Shown piece by piece: positions 23,101-35,747 of a stretch of 64,000 nucleotides of DNA (its first letter is position 1; each line of letters begins with the position of its first letter). Both the position numbers and the translations under genes were made by a program. The DNA comes from Mya arenaria (Eukaryota > Mollusca > Bivalvia > Myida > Myidae). The stretch lies in assembly GCF_026914265.1 (NCBI RefSeq), contig NC_069125.1, positions 64,965,479-65,029,478 of the forward strand, written 5' to 3'. The notes under the pieces are model-generated. The model saw nothing but the letters and a program-made list of their open reading frames with translations. It was not told where the DNA came from and made no database searches.

Positions 23101-26100
23101 CGGACATATTGAAGGTCGGGTCCTCCTCTGATACGCTGTCAAATATCAGAGCAATCTGAAACAGTCGAAAATGAAATAAACTGAGGTATGCTTTTCGAGT
23201 ACAACTCATAATAATTCACGTGAGGTACCGGTCAATAAATTCAATTAATTGTATTAATATACCTCATTCGTATAGAGCGCGGTGTACCGGTGTATGGCGG
23301 CGACTGCCTCCGTTTCGTTTCCATGAGTCTGGAGAAAGCTGGAAAACATATCAAGAATATATAAATGCTCACAGTCGATTCCAATATTCTTGTTAGTGAT
23401 AAAGAACCCAGTGCTAATCACAATAACACAATAATTGTTCAATCTATAAAAATTATGTTTAACAAGAGCTGTCACAGTATGTGACGCATAACCCCGAATG
23501 TGACATTGACCTATGAACAAGGTCAGTACATGAAAAGTTGATCTTGCCTTTACGTGTCAAAAACATATGGCAAGTTATTTTAAATTGCCTCTAAACATAA
23601 AAAAATACAACCCATACTTGACAACCTACACTGTTATGTCCTTATAAGCAGCATTCCATTGTGAATATACACTAAGTGTGACCTTGACCTTAGAGGTAGG
23701 GACATGGGTCTTGCACGTGACATGTCGTCTTGGTATGTCGGACACATGTGGCAAGTCATTTTAAAATCTGTCTATACAAGAGAAAGTTACAGCCCGGACA
23801 CGACAACTTATACTATATGTCCTTATATATGCAGCATTCCATTGTGAATAAACACTAAGTGTGACCTTGACCTTAGAGGTATGTACACGGGTCTTGCACG
23901 CGACACGTCGTCTTGGTATGTGGAACACATGTGGCAAGTTATATTAAAATATGTCCATACAAGGGAGAGTTACAGCCCGGACACGACAACCTGTACTCTA
24001 TGTCCTTATATGCAGCAATCCGTTGTGAATAAACACCTAAGTGTGACCTTGACCTTAGAGGTAGGGACATGGGTCTTGCACGTAACATGTCGTCTTGGTA
24101 TGTCGGACACATGTGGCAAGTCATTTTAAAATCTGTCTATACAAGAGAAAGTTACAGCCCGGACACGACAACCTATACTCTATGTCCTTATATATGCAGC
24201 ATTCCATTGTGAATAAACACTAAGTGTGACCTTGACCTTAGAGGTATGTACACGGGTCTTGCACGCGACACGTCGTCTTGGTATGTGGAACACATGCGGC
24301 AAGTTATATTAAAATCTGTCCATACAAGGGAGAGTTACAGCCCGGACACGACAACCTGTACTCTATGTCCTTATATGCAGCAATCCGTTGTGAATAAACA
24401 CCTAAATGTCACCTTGACCTTAGAGGTAGGGACATGGGTCTTGCACGCGACACGCCGTAATGGTATGTGGAACACATGTGGCAAGTTATTTTAAAATCTG
24501 TCCATACTAGGGAAAGTTACAGCCCGGACATGACAACCTATACACTATGTCTTTATATGCAGCACTCCATTGTGAATAAACACTTAAGTGTGACCTTGAC
24601 CTAAGAGGTAGGGACACGGGTCTTGCACGCGACAGGTCGTCTTGGTAAGTCGAACACATGTGGCAAGTCATTTTAAAATATGTCCATACAAGGGAAAGTT
24701 ACAGCCCGGACACGACAACTTATACTCTATGTCCTTATATGCAGCACTCCATTGTGAATAAACACTAAGTGTGACCTTGACTTTAGAGGTAGGTACACGG
24801 GTCTTGCACGCGACACGTCGCCTTGTTATGTGGAACACATGTGGCAAGTTATATTAAAATCTGTCCATACAAGGGAAAGTTACAGCCCGGACACGAGTTT
24901 TTGAGCCGGACACACGGACGGACAGACGGACGGACCGACGGTGCAATTTTGATATGCCCACCTTCGGGGGCATAAAAATGTTGCTAGTGAACAGTGATAC
25001 ATCTCTTACCGTTGATACACCGAGTAATCTGCGCAGAAGAGAAGCTCGATCACGTTGCTGTCTTTCACAGCTGGGTCAGTGACGTCATCTTCACAAACTG
25101 CATGCAAAAAGTGGAATCACATTATTGCGGATATATACAATGGGCTAATTGAATTAATACTTATTAGCGATGTGTTATGAAGGCCGGTGTAACGTTGTAA
25201 AGTGACCCCCATAGAATAATGACCCCCCGGTCATTATTTTATATAAAATAATGACCCCCGGTCATTATTTTATATAAAATATTGACCGGGGGGTCATTAT
25301 ATTATGACTGGGGGGTCATTATATTATGACTCCTCACACGTAGAAAAATGACCCCTCACGTAGAAATGTGACCCCCTATAGAATAAGGACCCCCCCCCCC
25401 AATCCAAACCTTGACCTAACCTATCTAAGGTACACTTGCACAACATAATTATCTTCATCCATAGACATCGGAGGAGAGATGGCACCCGTCCGTGCATGCG
25501 TCCATACTGCACGTTTTTTTTTGACCGCAGTTAGATGGAATTGATCCAAGCTTCAGGGATTACCACTACCGATGCCTATTTGTGTGGAAAGAAAAAATGG
25601 TTAAAGTCTCCGACCGAGAATCACTTGCCCCTCACCGTTGTGAGTTCGACGCCTACCAGGGTCGTGTATGGGTGACAGGCATACAAACTGTGCGCTGCTC
25701 AGTTTATCATTTAAAACATAGGCGATGGACTGCATAGGAACGTTCCATCAACAAAATACGCAACTACTTGTTGTAATTTACGGCCTGTTTGAATATCAAC
25801 AATCAAAAATATTTATAATCACAGAACTAGCTAGTTTTCAGGGGGCGAGGGTGGCTGGATTTCAATCTAGTATCGTTGGACTTCTTACCAGAACTCGTCT
25901 AATCCTGATCTGATGTAACATACTTCGATAGCTTCCTCGCCTAAGAATCGAATCTGTGCAACTGGATTAGGAGTCAACTATATAAACCTCTCTGCGATTG
26001 AAATTAAATAATTATTAATTATACAAGCAGAATCACTGTAAGTGCACTGTAAGTGACAAGTGTTTGTTAGTGATTTGAATCATTTTCGTAGTCATCAAAG

Positions 26101-29100
26101 TTGTATAGTGATTAAACGTCCCACACAGATTAATGGAACTAGCAATGATGAATGACTTAAAAATATTATCCCTTTTTTCTTTTCATGACCATTCGAAAAG
26201 TGGTTTTAGAAATCATTTAGCACAAAAAGGATAAGCAATTCATGCAAAAGATCTGAGTTACAGGTTAATTACAGCAACCTCTTATTATCATAAATGTTCT
26301 TTCTTCCCCAGGACTGTGTACCATTGGAACAACCTACCACTTACTGTTGCCCTCCTCCCTACCCCTGAGCAGTTCAGTGCAGCTATATTTAAGAAATGAA
26401 CGCCTTCTCGCGTCGGTTCACGATTATATGAATACAACAAGTCTCGTGCATAGTTCGTAAACCCCGAAGGGGTTTACGTTAACTATGCACGCTACTTGTT
26501 GTATTCATATACCCGTTGAACTATAGCGAGAAGGCGTTCATTTCTTATATTTATATTATCATTTATATTATTTCTACTTATATCAAAAGAATAATAGTCG
26601 ATTTATTGGATTATCTTCTAAGAAAATCGATTGCATCTTATTAACACGACGATCGCGTCCGTTATTCGGAAGAGCGGTGGCCAGCCCATATGACGTCACG
26701 GAGACTTGTTTATTTCGTATGTGCCAATCAGATTGCGTGACGAAATATCTCGCTCATTTTTTGAAGGAATTTAACATTAACTTGAGATATATTTTAACCT
26801 TAATTAGAAGACGTGTCGCGCACACCACCCAGATCCGCTCGTCAAAGGTCAAGGTCACACTTGGAGTCGGCGCAAAATCCGTGTCCGGAGCATAACTTCT
26901 ATATGGATGGAGGGATTTTAATATAATTTGGCATAAATGTTCTCCATGGCAAGGCGGTGTGTCGCGCGAAAAAATTATGTCTCTGTGGCAAAGGTCAAGG
27001 TCACACTTAGAGGTCAAATGTCAAATAACAAGTTCAAGGTTACATAGACCTTAAAACTGAAAACGGTTTCCGCTCAATAACTTAATTATTGTTCAACCTT
27101 CAGCTGCCAAACCTGATAGGATGATCACCCATATTGAGTAAATGACCCCTATTGTTTTTGGGGTCACAATATCAAAGGTCAAGGTCATTATCATTCTTTC
27201 ATCTTCACAAATGTCCATTATGAATCTTTCTGTGAAAATTTAAACCTACAAAGCGGGCTCGACATCTGCCCGTGGGCATGCAGAATGTATTTCTAGTTAA
27301 CCCTTTTAAACATTCTTTTAAATCTTTTTAAACTACTCTTTAAACCTTCTTGCGATTTTGACGCGCAACCATGTCTACGTCCCCGGGGGTGTTTGACATT
27401 ACCGGAAGACAGACAGACAGACGGACGGACGGACAAACGGACAGACGGACGGACATACTTCTAATTTTGACCTAATATGACTCAGTTTTAAACTCACTCG
27501 AATTAACTAGCATTCTGACCAAATTTTATAAAGATTCATATAAAAATGTGGCCTCTAGAGTGTTTTTACTTTTGTGTGAATATAGATACGGGTCTTGGTA
27601 GCATTATCGTTGAATTTGCTAGATCTGATTTTATCACATGACATCGCTTGTTTTTCATGTAATATAATCATTACGAATTTCTTTATATTTAACACGTGTA
27701 ATATAACTTTGACGTGACTCATTTCCGCCAATACATTCCATATAGAAAAAAGGCGTGAAAAGCGTGCGTACTCATAGCGTTAAAAAGGGTTTATTTTATA
27801 TGTTTTATTTTTATGTTTTAAGTCATGTGATAAAACGAATCTCACATTCGTTGTCAAAAAATATAATATTTTATTAAACTCGTTCAAGAAAATGTTATAA
27901 AGCTCGCCCGAGGCTCGCTATGTAACATTTTCTTGAGCTCGTTTAATAAAATCTTATATCATATGACAACTCATGTGAGATCCTATATATCCGTGGTTCG
28001 GGAGTGTTGTTCGGTATATAATAAGGACAATTTCATAAACGAAAGGACTTTTTATTTAAAACTGTATGGAATATAGAGGCGAATCCAACAAAACGTCCCA
28101 GGGTGTTGACCTGTGCTTTGGTAAAACTACATGTCACATATGTTTATATCTTAAGCTATTATTTTAGTTAGTAAATCACACAAGGTATATTTAGCACGCA
28201 TTGTTATGCTCATCAGATGCAATATGTTAAACCAAATTTAGCATAAATTGTATCGTTCTCCACTGAGTTGTTGATTTATTCTTGCACGTGTCACTTATCA
28301 ATTAAGTATGTTTTCGACATCGCTCCAGTCACATACTATATTGAAAATATTTGCATCCACCTCGTCAGATAACCCACGCAGCCCTTCTACATTGTAAGGC
28401 GTGTTAGTAAAAGCCTTCACATATACAGTCTTTACACTTTTGTCAAGTTTTAATAGCAAGGCTTCGTCTGCGTAACAATTCACTAAAGCAGCATCTAATA
28501 TGTCATCACTTATAAGGGCGTGGTATCTTTCTGGAATGTGGTTCCGAATTCGTTTGTATGGCTTTCTTGAGAACTCTTCGCCATCTACCTCTAGCACCGG
28601 GACAAAATGGTCGCTGGAATTCTGAATGTACACTGCTCGACCCCTTAAATTACCACCAATGAGGCCTAACGGTTTGTATTCTAACCAACGCCACTGTTCC
28701 TTACTGCCATACTGTGAATAAACATACACAACGCTTCTGGTGAGAGTTGCAAAAGCAAATATCTCCACTTCTGTTCCCCAAGTGTTTTCGGAGGCCATCA
28801 TTGACGTGTCTAGATATCTGGAAACCGAATCACGTGTAATGCCTTTCATTAGAGTTTCGTTTTCTTTCATGAAGTCAACAATCGCTTGCCTTATCAAGCT
28901 ATGGTGTGTTTGTACGCCAAAAACTAAATAACTGAATGTTCTAAACAAACAATTGCCATCCCCACGCATGTTTACAGTTTTAGTAGGTTTGGCGTCTCGT
29001 CGTATATATTTGTCTGGACCGGATGCATACGTGTTTTTGACTGCCGACTTAAATACACTCGAGATTTGTTCCTGCCATTCTTGATTAGATGGTCTGAATT

Positions 29101-32100
29101 GAAATGGTTGGGGTTCTTGATTAGTAGATTCTGTAGAATTGGTAGGTTGTGTTGCAACATCTTCTCGCGATACTCTTCTCTTTTTTGGAGGGAGATTGCA
29201 GTCGTCAGATTTATCGTTTCTTTTTGCAGGTCTTTCAAACGCTTTCTCGTTTGCTTGGGTTCCTGTTTCTTTGTTTATTAGACTGTGGTCATCTTTTGGA
29301 CCTTCAGTTGGTCGCTTTTCTGTGTTATCTGTAGCAGCATCGTCATTACTCTGCCTATAGCGATTCAGTCTGTTCCCACTTACACTTGTTTTCATTCCTT
29401 CTAGGAAATAAGTGCCTTTTCCAGTTACTTTTGTTATTTTGAATGGTCCTTTCCATTTTAGACCCAATTTCCCTCCTTTTCTCGTCAATTTTCTGGTGTT
29501 ATGAAGAAGGACTTGGTCGCCGACTTCAAAACCTGCTGTATCGTCTTTAGGTAGTGAAGAATCGTAATATTTCTTCTGCTTCGATTGTGCCGTTTTAATA
29601 TTGGACGATGCTTCTTTTCTGTTGCACGACAGTTTAATGAACGAGTCTATTCTTTCCTTTAGTGACAATTCAGAGTCTTGGTTATCATCCGATTGCATTG
29701 CTAAGTCTAGTTCTATTGGTAAGCGTGCGTGCCTTCCAAACACAAGATAGAATGGTGTTTGTTTCGTCGACTCATGTTTAGACGTTCTATAGGCAAACAG
29801 TACGTATGGTAACTTAATGTCCCAATTTTTCTGCGACAAATCTACACTGTGCACAAGCATATCGCACAAAGTCCTGTTAAATCTTTCAGTATGTCCTCCT
29901 GTTTGTGGGTGATATGCTGATGCAATTCTATGTTCTATCCCAAACTGCTTGCAAAACTTTTCATTCAAGTCGTTGCAGAATTCTCTCCCCTGATCCGTTA
30001 TTAATACGCTGGGGCAACCATGTGTCGTGACAAACTTTGTGAATACTGATAGTACAGTTTCAGATGACTTGTCTGGAATCCCTTCTGCCTCTACCCATTT
30101 TGTCAAATATTCTGTTATAACGACAATGTACTTGTTTCCTGAAATGTATAAATGTAAGCATTTTACAATACTTATTTTAATCAACGATGCATTGTCAAAG
30201 ACAATACTAGTATATCCCCAGCCGATAGATGTTTCTTTTCAAGTTTGAGTTTGCATAGAAACTAGAATTTCATTCTGCATGTCTACGGGCCAGCATCGCA
30301 GTTTTAAGATGTTGCATAAAAATTCCCTCATGCATATAGGATATCCTCTAGAAAAGCACTTCTAATGACCTCTGTTATCTTTACCTTTAACTGGAGACCT
30401 GGTTGATGCGTGCGACACTAGATCTCATGGTAGTTAACATTTGTGTGAAGTTATAGTAAAAAAAATCTCTTCATGCAGTTACCAGATATGCCCTGCACAA
30501 GCATTTATCAGTGATCTCTAAGAAGACCTTTACCTTTGACCCATAAACCCAGTTCATGCGCGCAGAACTAGAACTCATGGAGGTGATCACTTGTGTGAAG
30601 TTTTTACAGAAATTCCTCCATTTTCATTCAAATTGGAGTTATGGTCCGTAAAAATCAGGACGGACACATGCACGCACATATAGCGAACATCAAAACCTGG
30701 CGACTAAGGGTCGAGTTCACCGAAGGTGGGCTCGACAAAAATGGAAGGAAAATAAAAAAGCACTACTCTGTTTCTTAATAATATCTTTCTCAAGTTTACA
30801 GTTGATATGTTCTATACAAACTACTTTAAGAAAAAAATCCCCCATTCATTTCGCTTGAAAATTGCAAATTGCTAGTCAAATGCTATAACTCTTAAAAAAA
30901 ATAATTGAAATCTGGCCAATAGTCTTCAAGAAATAGCCCGGAAACAAAATTTGGACGGACGGACAGACGGGACAGACGGACGGAGGGCAATCCTATCTCG
31001 GTTACACCGGTAGGGGAGTTCCATAAAAAAATTCAATGTACTTTTGGAGATATAGTGGAATCCAGTTAGGTTAAAGATGTGTTGAATGTTTTTTAAAGCA
31101 GACAGACAGACGGACGCAAAAACGAAAAAAATAAATAAATAAAAAGACGTGCATAATCTCCATATTGCCCTTTATCACTATTCCAAGTTTCATGAATTTT
31201 TTTTAAGTATTTTGAAGATATCGCGGGATCCAGATTTTCGGACGGACGGACGGACAGACGGACGGACGGACAGACTGACGGAGGGCATTCCTATAGTCCT
31301 CGTAGGGGACTAATAAGCCTGATCATATTTGACTGACAGGTCATAAACAGCTGGTACATTGACATATCAGCTGGCAACCGTCGACGGCGTTTAAGTTACA
31401 GAACTATCAAAATTTAATTTAATAAACTATGGTTTTCCCGTAAAAATACAGAACTATCAAAATTTAATTTAATAAACTATGGTTTTCCCGTAAAAATACG
31501 ACATATATTTACAGTGCTTAAAAAGAAATGCAGTTGCTTTCGCACATGGCCCTGTTTCACATGGGCGGTCGCTTTGCTTGTAACTAATCGTAAACTGCGT
31601 AAAATCTATTTCAGTTTACCACCACTCAACAGGTGCATTACCGATACGTCTCTACCGCTCCAGTAACTAAAAATCTCAAGTTAAACTGACTACAATGTAT
31701 TACAACGTTTCAAATGAGTACGGTGGTACAGAGGTGAAATACCCAGTAGGTTGTTTTCCACCATCATTTAGCATTAACTTCACCGTCAAACCACGTGAAG
31801 ACTGGACATGGTGATTTTATCAATATAAGTATATTGTAACTTAGCAAACTGATCCTTATAGAAATATGAGTCGCATCATTACTTTTATGCATAATAGTGA
31901 CTAAAAATGAGCAGTGCAACCGTTGGTACTATGTGAAGGGCGTTTTCTATGTGTAGGGGAGATGTAAAATTATGACCCCCAGTCACAGTTTATGACCGGG
32001 GGCACAATATTATGACTCTGCCTCACACAGAAAATAACCCTCATATAGTGGTTTGTGTGAGACTCATTTTCCTATGTGTGGAGGAGTCGTAATATTATGA

Positions 32101-35100
32101 CCCCCGGTCACAGTATTATGACCCCCCGGTCATAGTATTATGACCCCCGGTCACAGTATTATGACCCCCGGTCATAGTATTATGACCCCCGGTCATAGTA
32201 TTATGACCCCCAGTCATAGTATTATTACGGGGGTCATAACATTATTATGCCCTGTGGTGCCGCATAGCGGTGTTGCCGCATAAAGGTGGTCGGACTCGTT
32301 TATGCGGTGATTTTCAACGCATATAGAGGGTGACCACCTTTATGCGGCGACATGCCACGCATAAAACAACTAGATATGTGTCCATAGGACACTGGTGCAC
32401 CCCTACATGATGCTTAGTAACATGTTATATCATTTGATCTTTAGCGCATATTAAGTTTGTCTTAAAAAGGTTGTTGTGCTCAAGCATGAAGAAAACTAAT
32501 AAATAAATAGCAAAGTTTTAGTCACTTTTGGGAAATTTCAAACTTTAAAGTCCCATAAGGCTTTTATTTTTATGTTAAAAATGGGTTTAACATTTGTCTA
32601 AATAGGGAATGTCAACAATAAAACGTAAAGAAACACTCACTTTTAATTATCCTACATGTAAACATATAGTAAAAAGAATTAAGGGAGGTAATAAAATATT
32701 TTGTTTTCCTTATAATGCTTATTGGATATACAAATCTGTTAAAAAGCTTTAAGAAAACAGTTATTTCTTATATAATTTAACTTGAAAAATATATAATTTC
32801 TTTAGTATACTTTAGTCACAAAAATAGTGGCAGCCACTCCAAACACAAAGGCCTTATGAGGCTTTAAATTTGAAGGTCAAGGTCATTCAGAGGCCAAGGT
32901 TATCTTCATATTAATTTTTTGAAGGTCCAGTTCAAAGCTTTGTTGTGTTCAAATATGAAATTAATAAGTATATTAATACCAAAATTATTACTTCACAAAT
33001 ATTTCCTTATATAATGTATAGTGAATAAAACAACAAAGGGCCATAATTCTGCTAAGACTAAACGCAGCAAAAATTCCTGTCTGTACGATCATCAACATAT
33101 TAAGGTTGATCATCTGTGAAAGTTTGAACAAAATCCCCCAAGCGGTGTAGGAGGAGTTGCGTTCACAATTTTTTTTCCATATATAATGTATAGTGAATAA
33201 AACATCAAAAGGCCATAATTTTGCTAAAACCAATCACAGCCAAAATTCCTGTCTTTACGATCATCTACACATTAAGGTTGATCATCTGTGAAAGTTTGAA
33301 CAAAATCCACCAAGCGGTGTAGGAGAAGTTGCGTTCACAATTTTTTTCCCTATATAATGTATAGTGAATAAAATATGCCCCCACTTAAGATGGAATGACC
33401 TTCGGAACTTAAGACTTTTTCAGAGGAAGAGAGAGTGAGTACATAAAACTAGATCCTGGTCTGGTTGAAACTTCATAGAAGTAACTAGTAATTATCGTTT
33501 ATGTTTTAATGGGTTTCTTTATGCGGCGAAAGGGGGCCTTTCTGCCGCCTAAACATGCCCTCTGCATGCGTTGAAAATCGCCGCATAATTTTGTTTGACC
33601 ATCTTTATGCAGCAACACCGCTATGCGGCACCACAATGCCCCGACATATATTGTCTACGAGTCAAAGTCACCAGGGTCTACCAAAGCAGCCCAACAAACC
33701 GACAGACAAAACTTACCCTGATAAGAGGTTTCTAGAGGACCTATAAGGTCCATGCCCACTTGCTTGAAAGCCTCGGCGGGAACTGTGATAGGTCGCAGTG
33801 GCTTCTTTGCTTTCTTCAGGTTCACCTTTCTTTGACAGTTGTCGCAGTTCTGTATAAACGTGTGTACATCTTCGAAACATCCTTTCCAGTAAAACCTAGT
33901 CGAAATCTTTTCCCATCTGAAACAAAGCAAACATAACTATTAGTCCAGATAAGTTACCAAAATACAGTCAACCTTGCCTTAGCGACTCACTGATTTAGAC
34001 AACTTCCTGCCGTATACGACCCTGTTTACGACCGCCTGACGTAAAAAAATCTATATAAAGTCACTGACTGAATTAAAAGACTCCCTGTCTGACGCCACAA
34101 ACGACCGTAATGTTTGCACCCCGTGATGATAATATGGCTTAATTAAACGAATTTCATGCATTTTTCAGTCATTAACATATAGCGCTTCGGATCTTGGATT
34201 TCTTACCAGCGTGTTAACTTTACTGTGTGCTATGGCAAAAATGTTTATTTTTCTCTTTTATTATCTGAGTTAAGTCAATTTAACCATAACTTCTAATATG
34301 TCCAAAATTGGACGATCTGTGGATGCACGAGTTCATTTTATATAATCCGTACGAACAACTTTTCTTGTGAGAAAATCGAATTGGAGCTACCAACCTAATT
34401 AAAATTTCGAAATTTCAAAATCCCTGCTCCTTTTAGTATTACCAAACAATAATAAAATATGATGGAAATATAATCTCATATAAACCTATCCATTACCCGA
34501 TGAATAAACGCGGGATTTGAAAACTCAACCGATGTGCAGTAATATGATATCACGGCAGACAAAATGGCTTGCAAAACAAGTAAAAAGGAATTAGACAAAT
34601 AATAATGCAAATACGTATACATATTCTAAATAGGGAATATCTTATATCAATTTAAATACCATAATCCAAGAAAAAGACAGGCATCAGGATTTACAAGAAC
34701 AAATAATAAATTGAAACACTTGACGTTAGTGGACCTGAATTAAAAGACTCCCAGTCATACGTGACCTTTTTGTTAAGGTCTCACGGAAAGTCACCTATTA
34801 CAAGTTTCACTGTAGTATCATTACTAAAAATAAAGCTAGCCATGGATGCACCTGAGACAAGTTGAAATCCAATACATGTTGTTCTAAATGTTCTAAATGA
34901 CGATAGAATTATTAGAATTAGTTTTGAGTTTACATAAGCAACTTTCAATGACTGTGGCGTAGTGGTATAATGGAAGAATGCGGAACACTACACATGTTAT
35001 GATCATGGGTTCGATCCTCATAAGTGCACAGATACAACCTTTTCCTTTTCGGCGGAATTCAAATACTTTCCTGGCATTCTTATAGTTTACTTGGAGGATA

Positions 35101-35713
35101 CTGTCTACTTATTATGTGTACTCGGACCTTATTTGAATTATACATGCAAAATCGAGATAAGTGAGGTTCTCGTGATTTAGATTTTTACATAACATTACTA
35201 AATACAAACTATGTAATTCTTTCCAAAAATGAAATAACAAGAGCTGTCACTGTAAGAGACAAATGCCCCCCTAGCACATTGACCTTAATTTGACCTTTGA
35301 CCTTGAAGGATGACCTTGACCTTGAAATGTTTGAACTCAAAATTTGCAATTCTGTGAAGTTTGATTCAAATCCATTCAATAGTAAAGAAGTTATGGCTGA
35401 GACACGAAAAAATTGAACTTTGACCTTTAAGTGTGACCTTGACCTTGGACCTGGGGGACCCGAGAGTTGGATGCGACACACCGTCTCATGGTGCTTTACA
35501 ATTCTGTGAAGTTTGATTCAAATCCATTCAATAGTAAAGAAGTTATGGCCAAGACACGAAAGATTTGAACTTTGACCTTTAAGTGTGACCTTGACCTTGG
35601 ACCTGGGGAACTGAGAGTTGGACGCGACACACCTTCTCATGGTGCTTTACAATTCTGTGAAGTTTGATTCGAATCCATTCAACAGTTAAGAAGTTATGAC
35701 GAAGACACGAAAC

Positions 35714-35747
<34 letters not shown>

